Shown one piece after another: positions 33,980 to 44,117 of a DNA stretch of 64,000 nt. The notes under the pieces are model-generated. The model was given only the letters and a program-made list of their open reading frames with translations, made no database searches and had not been told where the DNA came from. Origin of the DNA: Mantis religiosa (taxonomy: Eukaryota; Arthropoda; Insecta; Mantodea; Mantidae); assembly GCA_030765055.1 (NCBI GenBank), contig CM060953.1, positions 186,769,872 through 186,833,871 on the forward strand, given 5' to 3'. Made by a program: the position numbers and the translations under genes. Numbering within the stretch: position 1 is the stretch's first letter; each line of letters opens with the position of its first letter.

Positions 33980-34052
33980 TGGCGAAACCCGGGATCGAAC
34001 CAGGGACCTTTAGATCTTCAGTTTAACGCTCTCCCAGCTGAGCTATTTCGGC
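33980..34052 (-). tRNA. tRNA-Phe(GAA)-like gene or pseudogene
   Basis: 73 nt on the minus strand starting GCCGAAATAGCTCAG, with anticodon loop CTGAAGA (GAA), T-loop TTCGATC and discriminator A, all as in metazoan tRNA-Phe. Two pairs are broken: position 2 with 71 in the acceptor stem (C.C), and one A.C in the anticodon stem. The 3' CCA is not encoded. It is fused within about 5 bp to a truncated LINE 3' end, so a processed or SINE-like copy is as likely as a working gene. Confidence 0.6.
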
Positions 34053-34199
34053 GGTGATGTTGGTACTTTAAAAGTATGTAAATAATTAGCAGATCGGACT
34101 GACTAAGCAGCCCGTGCTGACTCGTCCACTGCTTCCCTTATATATGCAGATCGCTGTGTCTGGAAGTTTAGCGGCTCAGAACATCAACCCGATTGTTCC

Positions 34200-34544
34200 A
34201 GATGTCAGGGGGGAAAGAGACCGTACACTGGCTAGTGATGCTCTTCTAACCATCCCCTCCGTGACCGCTACACAGATAAATGGGTAGGCGTGGTCTGAAT
34301 GCTTCCCATCTGGCCCCTACCTGCCAGCTGGTACTCTCGGGAATTCCGATGTTCGGGTGACAATAATATGCCCCATAGACTCTCCAAGGGGTTCAAATCT
34401 GATGAGTTTGCAGACTATTCTATTACATGCACATCATTCTGTAGAAACCATTCCCAGGTGGACTTTGCAGTGTGAATTCTAGCATTGTCCTGTTGGAAAA
34501 TCTAACATGGACCTCCAATTGCTTCCCCAAAAGGGAAAAGAAGA
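34200..34544 (-). pseudogene. Tc1-like transposase, C-terminal part
   Basis: Minus strand: LLFPFGEAIGGPC, then FQQDNARIHTAKSTWEW with the second catalytic Asp, then SANSSDLNPLESLWGIL where the third acidic residue of DDE lies. A stop replaces the Trp usually found before S.NSPDLNP, and another stop lies downstream. It is the missing half of the transposase at 36333-36874. Confidence 0.75.
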
Positions 34545-34548
34545 ACAT

Positions 34549-36328
34549 TTTTATTGATTTATTTTTTCTAAGCTTTATTGAAACAAAAACAAAGAGCATC
34601 GCTTCTTATGTGGAAGCGGGGTTAGGCGAGGGAAATTGTGGGTAGGTTTATGCAGATCCCGCGTTAAGCACTCTGGTGATTATCGTTTATTTTCTAGCAG
34701 CATGGATCATGCTGCCTGGCGTAAGTGTATAAGGCCAGGATGGCAGGCATGGCTTGCGCCCTGGAAGCCAAACTGGGGAGTCAGAGTGGATTATGTCGAG
34801 GTGTGCTCGGTGCTAAATGTTCAGTCGGCGAAGATGGCCCAATTATGGGTTAACTGTTAGGTTGATTGCTCTGAATTGTTCGCCGATGGTGTGTTTGTGG
34901 TCGTAAGAGTCGTGGTGGGCTTGGAGTGTTCGAACGATCCTGTGCAGGTAGAGCTTGCCGTTGGCTAAGGTCTTAAGTGTAGATGGGATGTCCATTGTAG
35001 CAGATTGGTGTGTTTCCTTGATGAGTGGCTCGAGGTTATGGTAGTTGTCTTCAGTTTGTGAAAGTTTGTTGATGAGATCCTCCATTCGATCCAGTCGGGC
35101 TGAGAATTTTGCGAGTTCCGATGTGAAGAAGGTCTAAAAGGTGTTGACGCGCTCCGCTGTCGTGTCTATGATGGTCTCCTCGAGTTGTGTGATGATCTCT
35201 GAGGTGTCAGGTGCTGTGTCCGTGAAGGTCGTCTGGATGGTCGTGGCGCCGGAGGTGAGCTGCGTCTCTAGTGCAGCCAGGCGATTGTTCGTGTTGTGAA
35301 TTTTGGTCTGGATCTTGGTTGAAGCAGTCCTGAGTTCCTCGCAGAAGGCTGGCGTAGGTGGTGAGGAATGGCCCGAGACAGGAGCTGCTGATGTGATGGT
35401 TCTGCGCCTGTTGTTCGGGTTGAGTGGGCACTGCTCCTGTCCTGTGTAGTGGCCAAGGCCATCGCAGGTGGCACAGTAGCGTCGGCGGCGGCGTAGGTCA
35501 TGGCACGTGCATTCGAATGTCAGTGCTAAGGCACCGCAATAGTGGCACCGGGGTGGAGCGTTGCACGTTGTGGCGTCATGTCCGTAGCCACAGCAGCGTC
35601 GACATATATGGTGACGTAACGCTCTGCTAGCCTCGAATCTGAGACACTGCCCTAACAAGGGCAGGCCCGTCCTCAAGGCAGCCTCGTAGTCGGCTATGTC
35701 GGCGAGCTGCAGCCGGACAAGTTTAGAAGGCCCATGGGGTGTGTTGAGTCTGGTGGCCTTCAGAGTAGAGGGCCAGAGCTGTTGAGCGGCGACGAGTATG
35801 TAGCGGATCGGCAGATCTCGTGGGACTCCGCAGATAACTGCCGAGTGCGGTGCGGCTGTTCTGGAGTGTAGACGGCGTAGGGCTCCTTTGATGGGAGCAG
35901 CGTAGGACCTGCGGCTGGAGAAGAACAGAGGGCTTCGGCGTAGGTTAGTTGGCTTGAGGTGGCTGCGATGCGGAGGAGACTGGCTGGCTGGTGTAGCTGT
36001 GGAGTGTGCTGGAGTTGCTTCCTGCTGCATGGACGTGGAGTCTGCTAATACAGGCCGAGAGCGTCCGGCAGCCAGGCGTGTGAGCGGTGGACTTGGCGGG
36101 CGGGCGGTGACTGGAGCCGATTCAGCGCTGGCCCAGAGCTTTCCCCTAGGTTGGGCGGCCCGCTCGCCCTCCTCTGCCAGTACTGGCAGAGAGGCAAGAG
36201 ATGATGCCCGAGAGGTGGCTGGTGAACTGCTGGCAGATGAAGGCTGCGGCGACTGTAGCTTCGTTGCCCGGCTAGGTTGCTGCTTCTTCTTGGCGGCGTT
36301 CCCCTTCTTGCCGACGTTCCTCTTTCCC
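34549..36328 (-). mobile_element. ORF1-only (half-LINE) retroposon
   Basis: A 1.78-kb insertion in the Tc1 element. Its 5' junction follows GGATGT of the Tc1 and its 3' end is A-rich (AGAAAAAATAAATCAATAAA), followed by ATGTTCTTC of the Tc1. The shared ACAT (34545-34548 and 36329-36332, plus strand) may be a 4-bp duplication. It holds a gag-like ORF1 and about 290 bp of 3' UTR with AATAAA, but no endonuclease or reverse transcriptase. A simple 5' truncation cannot produce ORF1 plus 3' UTR without ORF2. Confidence 0.7.
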
Positions 36329-36462
36329 ACATCCAGCAGGTCTTGGTAGTCAGTTGCTTTCATTCGACCCGATGGAAAGCAAGGTTTGTTATGCCACGGT
36401 AACCAAACCCAGCCAAAATCATTAATGAACCTCCTCCTTGCTGCCGTTTGGAAAATATCCAT
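34843..36462 (-). pseudogene. LINE ORF1 (gag-like), one in-frame stop, chimeric N-terminus
   Basis: Frame of 540 codons with a single TAG near 35134. The first ~44 residues come from out-of-frame Tc1 sequence; the retroposon part starts at VGKRNVGKKGN, a Lys-rich stretch. A Ser/Pro/Ala-rich region follows, then a folded part (SAVICGVPRDLPIRYILVAA), then zinc knuckles: CRRCCGYGHDATTC, CHYCGALALTFEC and CATCDGLGHYTGQEQC. The C-terminal 150 residues are predicted to be helical and coiled-coil-like (ITQLEETIIDTTAERV, then LAKFSARLDRMEDLINKL after the stop). The family binds element RNA. The true start codon is not visible, so it is probably 5'-truncated. Confidence 0.78.
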
Positions 36463-36874
36463 CTAAATTGAATTTTTTCATCACTGAACACTACTTGCTT
36501 CCATTTGGCTTTCCAGGTTACATGTTCCATTGTCTCTTCTTATGCATATCAGTAAGCAAATATTACCGTTTCTTTATCTTCTACAACATGAAGTACCATT
36601 CGGTATAGCGTAGACTGTACACGCAAATGTTTGGATCTTGAGCAAGTCTTCCCAGGAATGTTCCACCTGCACTTAATTGTTTCATCACACTTCTGCCTGG
36701 GTGTAAGTTTCCATGGTCTTCCATAGGACTTCTTCCAAGGCCCAAATAATTGTTCACAATGGAAGGAGATCTCTGAATTCTTCTTGCTATTTCTGTAGAC
36801 GACAAACCTTCCTTGTTATAAGCGATTATTTGCCCTTTCTTCTTACATCCCATTTTCCTGAACACTTTCTGCAC
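36333..36874 (-). pseudogene. Tc1-like transposase, N-terminal part
   Basis: Starts MGCKKKGQIIAYNKEGLSST and continues EIARRIQRSPSIVNNYL, the first helix-turn-helix. Further on (other frames) VVFSDEK supplies the first catalytic Asp, then GGGSLMILAGFGYRG and GRMKATDYQDLL. Several frameshifts and stops occur between them, and much of the second helix-turn-helix is disordered. The family recognises its terminal repeats and inserts at TA. Confidence 0.72.
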
Positions 36875-37009
36875 TACTACTTACGTCGGATATTGGTGTC
36901 GAGCTATGCAAACAGTCCACTCAATATATCTACGCCCTCTAAGGTTACTATCATAAGTGGATGAAACGGGAAGAAGTGGGTACGAAGTATGTTATATAAT
37001 TTTGTAACA

Positions 37010-37358
37010 TCACTAGTGCTTGTACGCACCATTTTAAACTCTACAACTCACCTTTTAATAATTGTATATGAAGGCACAGAATCTTTCATTTTCTCCTTGA
37101 TTTCTTTAGGCGTTGAGCCCTTCAAACGGAAGTATTTAATCACTATTCGTTTTTCCTAATCCTCAATTTTCGTCAAATTTCTACACTTGTCTTGTTTGAA
37201 TGCTGTCATTCAAAAACTAAGCAAGCTATTGACCTGTAAATGCGGATACAAGCTATTCTAGAGTTAAACTATATGATGCTATCGGCCAAACTGAACCGCT
37301 GGCGCCATCTCTATGTGAGACCCGGGACGTATCAGCCGACCCTTGTATTTCAAGTCCT
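37010..37358 (-). pseudogene. Mariner 5' fragment
   Basis: Minus strand from 37358: a terminal-repeat-like start TACAAGGGTCGGCTGATACG, a 5' UTR, then EKRIVIKYFRLKGSTPKEIK, EKMKDSVPSYTIIKR and VVEFKMVRTST, the first helix-turn-helix and linker of a mariner transposase. Stops interrupt it and it breaks off at about 37010 where the next residues would be the conserved Gly-Arg-Pro. It is a different family from the mariners at 37478 and 60541. Confidence 0.68.
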
Positions 37359-37477
37359 GATGTCTCTATTATATTCTGGAATTCCTTGTAAGTTTTTCAT
37401 AATTTATTAGAGCTTGTTCTAGATTTATTAGATGTTGCAAATGGAAGTTTTTCTATTGGGACAGTTTTTACTGCACC

Positions 37478-38370
37478 TACGAGGGTTGTTCAATAAAGAA
37501 TGATCATAATTTTTTACGGTCATAATTTTTCGCACTAAAATTCAACCTTATTATAATCTGTTAGCTTAATGTGAAACAAACACGCAGTAGCAGCTTCATT
37601 GTTGGTACTCCTGGGTCCCCGCCTGTGAGAACCAGGTAAGTTCAGACATGTTCAATATTGCCTACCGCTGTAATGGAGGTAACATACAGTTAAAGTTGAT
37701 GTTAGAGGAAGATCCGGAGTTTCTATCAAACGTAATCAGTGCTAATGAAACTTGGCTACATCATTTTGATCCTGAGAGCAAACAGCAAAGCTCAGTGTAG
37801 AAATCTCCTTCATCACAACCCTAAATAAGCAAAAGTGGTTGCTTTTGCTGGGAAAGTTGTGGTCATCTCATTCTTTGATATTCATGGAATAGTTTATCAG
37901 CATGTTGTACCTGCACACACATCAGTAACTGGACAATACTACAGGGATGTCCTGAAAACATTGCAAGTCCATATCAGGCGCAAAAGAACACATTTCCGTA
38001 AAGCAGGCTAGATGCTGCACCACGATAATGCGCGGCCGCATATTGCCAATGTTGCGTTATGTGCATCCCTCACCCTCCCTATAGTCCGGAGTTTGCCCCA
38101 TGTGACTTTTTTCTATGCCATAACTTGAAGAAACGCCTTCGTGTGAGGCATTATCCATCATCAGAAGCAGTGGTGAAGGCTGCGGAGGCAATTTTGAGGG
38201 ATCTCTCGAAAATGGTTTCCAGCATGTCTTTGAAGACTGACAGAAACGCTGGGACAAGTTCATCGCATTCAAGGAAGACTATTTTGAAAAGGACCATCAA
38301 AATTATGAGGATCAGTACAGGAACTTTGTCAAAATAAATTGTGATCATTCTTTATTGAACAGCCCTCGTA
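37478..38370 (+). mobile_element. Internally deleted mariner with intact ends
   Basis: 893 bp bounded by TACGAGGGTTGTTCAATAAA and its reverse complement at 38370 (near-perfect terminal inverted repeats, TA included). It belongs to the same family as 60541-62686. The transposase starts at ATGGAGGTAACA (37673) and then jumps to KLMLEEDPEF, skipping about 400 bp that encode the DNA-binding domain. The first Asp (SANETWLHHFDPES: the usual Asp is Asn), HHDNARPHIANV and SPEFAPCDF remain, with stops. It is non-autonomous and could be moved only by transposase from another copy. Confidence 0.85.
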
Positions 38371-39083
38371 CTAAGGAGAAGTTACAGAAGTTGCTATGTA
38401 CGTAAAGTATTAAAAAATTAGGACAGTATTAAAAAATTAGTGGAGTTTAGTGGCCAGTACATCGTTCTGATTCACCATTCTAGGCCACGTGGCAAATTAA
38501 TTCAAGAGCTACAAAAATATCCGGGGCGGAATAAAGAAAAAGTTAAATTGACCGGAAGTCTGTAGGGATTTTCCAGTTCAGCGAAACGCAGGTCAGACGT
38601 GTGCACGACATGAAGCAACGCCGGGTAGGGAAAACGCCAAGTTCACAAAACTCTATACAGTTTCAGTAAAGACACAGCCAATTTCCAGCATACCGTCAAT
38701 AATGAACACCAAAACTTCAACATCAAGTTACTAACTTTCACATAACTAGCTAATCAATGTAAATTACACTAACGATAAATTGGCAGCGTGTCGACAAGTG
38801 ACTGCAGAACTTACTCCTTTGTCTTCATTATTTTGAAAGAGTTATAACTAGGAGATGCTACGAGAAAATATGTGCCTCATAATATTTTGAATGAAATTAA
38901 ACCGCCTTTAGGGGTCTTTCTTTTTCATTTTTTCCTCATAAAACATTTTTACGGCTTAGAATTCATTTTAAATTACTTTGAGGTAAATACAAGTTCCTCT
39001 ATTTCTCGTGAGTTTGCTTGGGTTATTCTTATTTTGGTAGAACCAAATGTCATAACCTCAAAATATAAACATTCTTTAACATA
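38371..39083. other. No recognised gene
   Basis: AT-rich sequence with short frames lacking motifs. It ends where a Harbinger-like terminal repeat appears. Confidence 0.45.
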
Positions 39084-39389
39084 ATGGGCCGTACTTATAG
39101 TTATCACTTTGGTCTAGACTGTCTTCCGACTAACTTGGTCCGGGCCAAAGGCGGTCTAACTTTTTTGTTATTCATAGACGATAAAAAGCCGTGGACCAGC
39201 ACGGAGTATATGTTACACGACTTAGAAAGGTTATTTTGTGCATGCGTGAGTCTCACAGAGTGTTAAACAAAGCACAGTGTACCTACAAGTTTATAAATCT
39301 CTGTGGTAGTTTCACAGCTGTTTCTTAATCATTCTTACGGTTGCTGCTGCTGTTTGAGGTTAGGTAACAAAGTTTGGTGTGCTGTGAAT

Positions 39390-39567
39390 ATGGATAATAT
39401 GAAGAAGCGGGGTATCAATTGGTCAGAGAAAGACCAATGTTTTCTCTAGTCCGAAAAAGAATGAACATTATAGAAAATAAATCCGTGTCAACGAATACAA
39501 ATGTGAGAAAGGAGGAGGCATCGAGGGAAATTTATAACGAGTTTGGTGATAATGCGGCTTATTGATG
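39390..39567 (+). pseudogene. Harbinger Myb/SANT-like protein fragment
   Basis: Reads MDNMKKRGINWSEKDQCFL, then (other frame) LVRKRMNIIENKSVSTNTN and VRKEEASREIYNEFG. The pattern W-S-E...L..L....NIIENK....NT..R..EAW.EI..EFN is the trihelix/Myb-like DNA-binding domain found in the second ORF of PIF/Harbinger elements. A stop and a frameshift break it, and it ends where the 95-bp array starts. Confidence 0.5.
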
Positions 39568-41385
39568 CAGGTCAGTAGTGTTGTCTTGATATCCTCCTCT
39601 TATATAATACCGAAGTGCTGTTAGGATTTGAGTGTCAGACCTCGGTTATCGTCCCTGACGTACAGGTTAGCAGTGTTTTCTTGATATCCTCCTCTTGTAT
39701 AACACCGAAGTGCTGTTAGGATTTGAGTGTCAGACCTCGGTTATCGTCCCTGACGTAAAGGTTAGCAGTGTTGTCTTGATATCCTCCTCTTGTATAATAC
39801 CGAAGTGCTGTTAGGATTTGAGTGTCAGGCCTCGGTTATCGTCCCTGACGTACAGGTTAGCAGTGTTGACTTGATATCCTCCTCTTGTATAATACCGAAG
39901 TGTTGTTAGGATTTGAGTGTCAGACCTCGGTTATCGTCCCTGACGTACAGGTTAGCAGTGTTGTCTTGATATCCTCCTCTTGTATAATACCGAAGTGTTG
40001 TTAGGATTTGAGTGTCAGACCTCGGTTATCGTCCCTGACGTACAGGTTAGCAGTGTTGACTTGATATCCTTCTCTTGTATAATACCGAAGTGTTGTTAGG
40101 ATTTGAGTGTCAGACCTCGGTTATCGTCCCTGACGTACAGGTTAGCAGTGTTGTCTTGATAACCTCCTCTTGTATAATACCGAAGTGCTGTTAGGATTTG
40201 AGTGTCAGACCTCGGTTATCGTCCCTGAGGTACAGGTTAGCAGTGTTGTCTTGATATCCTCCTCTTGTATAATACCGAAGTGCTGTTAGGATTTGAGTGC
40301 CAGAACTCGGTTATCGTCCCTGACGTACAGGTCAGCACTGTTGTCTTGATATCCTCCTCTTGTATAATACCGAAGTGCTGTTAGGATTTGAGTGCCAGAA
40401 CTCGGTTATCGTCCCTGACGTACAGGTCAGCACTGTTGTCTTGATATCCTCCTCTTGTATAATACCGAAGTGCTGTTAGGATTTGAGTATCAGACCTCGG
40501 TTGTCGTCTCTGACGTACAGGTCAGCACTGTTGTCTTGATATCCTCCTCTTGTATAATACCGAAGTGCTGTTAGGATTTGAGCGCCAGAACTCGGTTATC
40601 GTCCCTGACGTACAGGTCAGCACTGTTGTCTTGATATCCTCCTCTTGTATAATACCGAAGTGCTGTTAGGATTTGAGTATCAGACCTCGGTTGTCGTCTC
40701 TGACGTACAGGTTAGCAGTGTTGTCTTGATATCCTCCTCTTGTATAATACCGAAGTACTGTTAGGATTTGAGTGTCAGACCTCGGTTATCGTCCCTGACG
40801 TACAGGTCAGCAGTGTTGTCTTGATATCCTCCTCTTGTATAATACCGAAGTGCTGTTAGGATTTGAGTGCCAGAACTCGGTTATCGTCCCTGACGTACAG
40901 GTCAGCACTGTTGTCTTGATATCCTCCTCTTGTATAATACCGAAGTGCTGTTAGGATTTGAGTATCAGACCTCGGTTGTCGTCTCTGACGTACAGGTCAG
41001 CACTGTTGTCTTGATATCCTCCTCTTGTATAATACCGAAGTGCTGTTAGGATTTGAGCGCCAGAACTCGGTTATCGTCCCTGACGTACAGGTCAGCACTG
41101 TTGTCTTGATATCCTCCTCTTGTATAATACCGAAGTGCTGTTAGGATTTGAGTATCAGACCTCGGTTGTCGTCTCTGACGTACAGGTTAGCAGTGTTGTC
41201 TTGATATCCTCCTCTTGTATAATACCGAAGTACTGTTAGGATTTGAGTGTCAGACCTCGGTTATCGTCCCTGACGTACAGGTCAGCAGTGTTGTCTTGAT
41301 ATCCTCCTCTTGTATAATACGGAAGTGTTGTTAGGATTTGAGTGTCAGACCTCGGTTATCGTCCCTGACGTACAGGTTAGGACGA
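39568..41385 (-). repeat. 95-bp array inside Harbinger remnant (about 19 copies)
   Basis: The unit has CTTGATATCCTCCTCTTGTA, TAATACCGAAGTGCTGTTAG and GTTATCGTCCCTGACGTACA. The period is 95 bp (39591, 39686, 39781). On the minus strand one frame gives LYVRDDNRGLTLKS, and the last unit runs straight into Harbinger transposase coding sequence at 41386-41498, so the array comes from that gene. Two variants (GTGCCAGAACTCGG and GTATCAGACCTCGGTTGTCG) alternate in the centre as a 190-bp dimer, and the CGAAGTACTG variant recurs 475 bp apart (40751 and 41226). Confidence 0.92.
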
Positions 41386-41560
41386 ATCATTTCTATCAGC
41401 TTTCTGACGTTCGCTTTACTAAACCTGTATCTACTTTTGAAGTTTAGGTCGTCGTACTTCGCATTAATTTCTATTCTTGGTAGAAGAGTTTCCTCCATCG
41501 TCTTATTTTACGAATTCTACGCGCTACAGCTATATTCATCACTTCACTGTCGTCCATGTA
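41340..41560 (-). pseudogene. Harbinger transposase N-terminal fragment
   Basis: Minus strand: an upstream basic stretch ARRIRKIRRWRKLFYQE, a frameshift, then RIEINAKYDDLNFKSRYRFS, KANVRKLIEMIRPNLYVRDD and NRG. This matches the start of HARBI1-like transposases, where the pattern FR.RYRFSK..V..L...I.P.L precedes the nuclease. The gene stops at NRGLTLKS, where it enters the array. The catalytic domain is missing. Confidence 0.6.
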
Positions 41561-41736
41561 GCAAAGAGAGTCCGGCTATAGTCTACCCCTCGGACACGGA
41601 CCAAAACTTGAGCTGGACCAGGGTGTTTGGTCTCCGGACTATCGCTAATCCGGGTTTATAAATAAGAAAATCGATTCTCCAGCGTTAGTCTACCGGTAGT
41701 AGCAAGTTGGTCCGGACCAAGTATGACTATGAATTA

Positions 41737-42730
41737 TTCCGGTCAGCTATGCCCACTCGCCTCAAACTACGGGTGTATCGTGCGATCATCCCGCCGCTGA
41801 TCCTGTATGGATGCGAGGTCTGGGGCTGGGTGGCTCGTACCACCATCCGCAGACCGCAAGCCGTGCAGAACTGGGCGTTCAGGATGATCTACGATAGCGA
41901 ACACACTGATTCTGGCATACTTTACGTTGAGGACGTGCGTGAACGTTCGCGCCCATCGCATGTTAATGCCAGAGGTTCTACTCCCATTAGTCCTGGAACC
42001 GTAGGACCAAGGACCCGGGCCTCATTCTACCAGGGAGTTACCGAGCTGTCCCGAAATGGCGCCCGGCGCCTCCGAGGCTCTTTCCATAGGGCAAGACCTA
42101 GAGACTAACAAGCCCCTCCCCATCTGGTCCTGTGGACTCAAGACGGGATGGAAGTGGATACGACACTTACGCGAGCCACTCCAAAATGGAAAGGCTACCG
42201 ATATGACTTCGGTGGGGCTGCCTGGTGATCTAGCACACCTTCTACTACCTATGCTGGCTAGTACGCGGGAATATTAATGGCTTCCCTCAACCCCGTCCGG
42301 AGACGTGCCCGATCACCCACGGGTATCGGGAACCACTGCCCCCTCGAGTCCAACCCAATCCGAACAACTCCCAATCAGGGAGGGGTTCGAATTTTCGGCC
42401 CGAGGTTCCTCTAGTAACGTCAGAATTACCACGAGTACTAGGGGTCTGCAGCGCCCGCACCACGACAGCTGAAGGGGACGGATCCCCTCCCCTACGGGGG
42501 CGCACATTGTATGCCAGAATCACACCTCATCCCAACCAACTAGTAAGCACAATTGGTGAATATGATCACCGTGCACAAAGAAGGAGAAAGAGCTATCACC
42601 TTCATAAGGACGCCCTTGGGTGGTGAGTTCAGCCTCTCGTCCCTTCACTGCCAAATTCCGTCTGCCCCAGCCATACTGGGGCTCGATTTGACTTGTCGGC
42701 TGATCCCCGCCAGTCGAGGCCCCCCCCCCC
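41737..42730 (+). pseudogene. LINE family A, second copy, interrupted by retroposon
   Basis: Plus strand: AMPTRLKLRVYRAIIPPLIL then YGCEVWGWVARTTIRRPQAV, the thumb of family A (compare 22257-22574). It is 5'-truncated at 41737, then cut by a 537-bp retroposon at 41963, and resumes at 42514 with the C-terminal tail and 3' UTR, which has ACGCCCTTGGGTGGT as in copy 1. The 3' end is near the C-run at 42720. Confidence 0.82.
41963..42499 (+). mobile_element. ~530-bp retroposon, copy 3
   Basis: Starts TTAATGCCAGAGGTTCTACT and ends GATCCCCTCCCCTACGGGG. The candidate duplication is 14 bp with three mismatches (GCGCCCATCGCATG at 41949-41962, GCGCACATTGTATG at 42500-42513), and removing the element restores LINE family A collinearity, which confirms the ends. 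The duplication has decayed more than in the other copies, so this is an older insertion. Confidence 0.82.
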
Positions 42731-43329
42731 CTGTTTGACCAGAACACGACACGAACCTAAATGATCCTCAGCTACCCGACTTCCGCTCCTAGCCCCGCCA
42801 CACTGGATGGACCCTGCAAGCAGGTCGTTCCTGGCGTGGCGGCATCGGGCTCTGGCTTCTTTCCTGCAGGGGCGGTTCCTCCATAAGGTTGCAGGTTTGC
42901 GCTACACCCAATGATTCTGAATATATAACAGGTGCATTTTGCACATTAAAGCTGTACTTGTTTGCATTGTTTTATATACAAACATGTTTCAATTACGCTT
43001 TTAGTCTGTAGCTGCAAATGACCGCAGAAGTCGAAATAAACAGTGATTAGCTGTAGGAGCCGCAGGTTTGCAGCGAAGAGTTAACCTAAGATTTCACCCA
43101 AATGTAGGCTCTCTGAGGGGTTTGCGGGAAGGTCACGAGAGGGCAGTGGCTTCTTATACATTGCTTAAATGGAGGTTTATAAACCTAGCTCCTCCTACTC
43201 TTAGCAACGGCTATAGCGTGACCTTCAGGCTTAGCTTCTGTGTGCTCTGCTTTTCGAACACAGGGAGAATTTAATTAAATGCATGGAGGTCATTCAGAAG
43301 TGAGCTCTGTTAAACAACAACGCCACACT
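42731..43329. other. No recognised gene; possible hAT 5' flank
   Basis: It contains a GC-rich stretch after the LINE and then AT-rich DNA. No motifs were recognised. Part may belong to the hAT element that follows. Confidence 0.4.
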
Positions 43330-43348
43330 TGTTCAGGCTTCTGGGTTT

Positions 43349-44117
43349 ATGGCCACTTTCAAAGATTATAATTTTGTATTCTGGCTGTCTTTCTTCTACA
43401 AGATCATGCCACATGTGGACATTTTGTACAATCAGCTGCAGAAACGAGACTGCAATGCAACATTTGCCATCACCCAGCTAAACGCATTTAAAAGGGAAGT
43501 GCAAAAGGTAAGAAATAGCGTGGATATCGAGGAACACGAGGAAACTGCAATTAAGAGGAGAAGAATAGAAGATCATGATGTGAAAAGAAGAGAAGCTCTT
43601 GAAGTATGTGACATTCTTAGAGAAGCAAAGGACAGATTTAGCTTCACGGGGCATCTGGTAGCCTCGACTTTGTTTCATCAAGAACATTTCTAAGACATTT
43701 CCAGAGGATTCCCTTAGAGAAACAATAAGGTTCTATCCTTTTATCATTGGAACAAAAATTCGTACAGAACTGACTGTAATTTACAGTCGAGAGGAATTCC
43801 GTGGAATTTCCGGCGCTTTGTGCTTGATGGACTTCAATAAGGAAAACAATTTATGTGCTACATTCAGCGAATATGTCAAACTCCTCCGAGTACTGTTAAC
43901 TATGCCAATGTCTACCGCTGTAGCAGAATGCTGTTTCTCAACTTTAAAAAGAATAAAAACTTTCTTTATGAACACAATGTCAGAGGACCGATTGTCAGCA
44001 TTAGCAATGCTTTCAATTGAGAGAGATTTTGTTATGAAGATCAGTGACTTCAACCCAAAAGTTATCGATAGATTCGCCAGGTCTAAGGAGAGTACAGCAG
44101 AGAATCTGTATAAATAG
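43349..44117 (+). pseudogene. hAT transposase C-terminal part
   Basis: First frame: FWLSFFYKIMPHVDILYNQL and TQLNAFKREVQKVRNSV, with a run of charged residues. After a frameshift and stop the second frame gives SEYVKLLRVLLTMPMSTAVA, ECCFSTLKRIKTF and DRLSALAMLSIERDFV. The last part is the hAT dimerisation region, with the conserved pattern P.S.A..E..FS.LK.IKT..R..M...RLS.L..L.I. The layout resembles the ZMYM1/THAP12-like group of hAT proteins. The N-terminal zinc finger and first catalytic Asp are absent. The last codons (AENLYK, stop) look native. Confidence 0.8.

Larger units (their letters stand above)
34200..36980 (-). mobile_element. Tc1-like transposon split by a retroposon
   Basis: On the minus strand the N-terminal part lies at 36980-36333 and the C-terminal part at 34544-34200, with a 1.78-kb insertion between. 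Read across the gap, the two join at the point where the Tc1 family has YQDLLD followed by LLFPFGE. Terminal inverted repeats were not identified, so the outer limits are approximate. It abuts a mariner fragment at about 37010. Confidence 0.72.
39084..41736. mobile_element. PIF/Harbinger remnant containing a 95-bp array
   Basis: The left end has CTTATAGTTATCACTTTGG with TCTAGAC. The right end, reverse-complemented, has ATTCATAGTCATACTTGG with TCCGGAC: imperfect inverted ends of about 30 bp. Inside are the two genes of a Harbinger element converging on each other: a Myb/SANT-like fragment on plus at the left and a transposase N-terminus on minus at the right. The space between is a 95-bp tandem array. 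The right end is cut off by a family A LINE at 41737. Confidence 0.55.

Noticed and set aside
35954..36349. 131-codon plus-strand frame opposite the retroposon gag
   Set aside because: Antisense shadow of a GC-rich, Ser/Ala/Pro-rich ORF1; no motif of its own.
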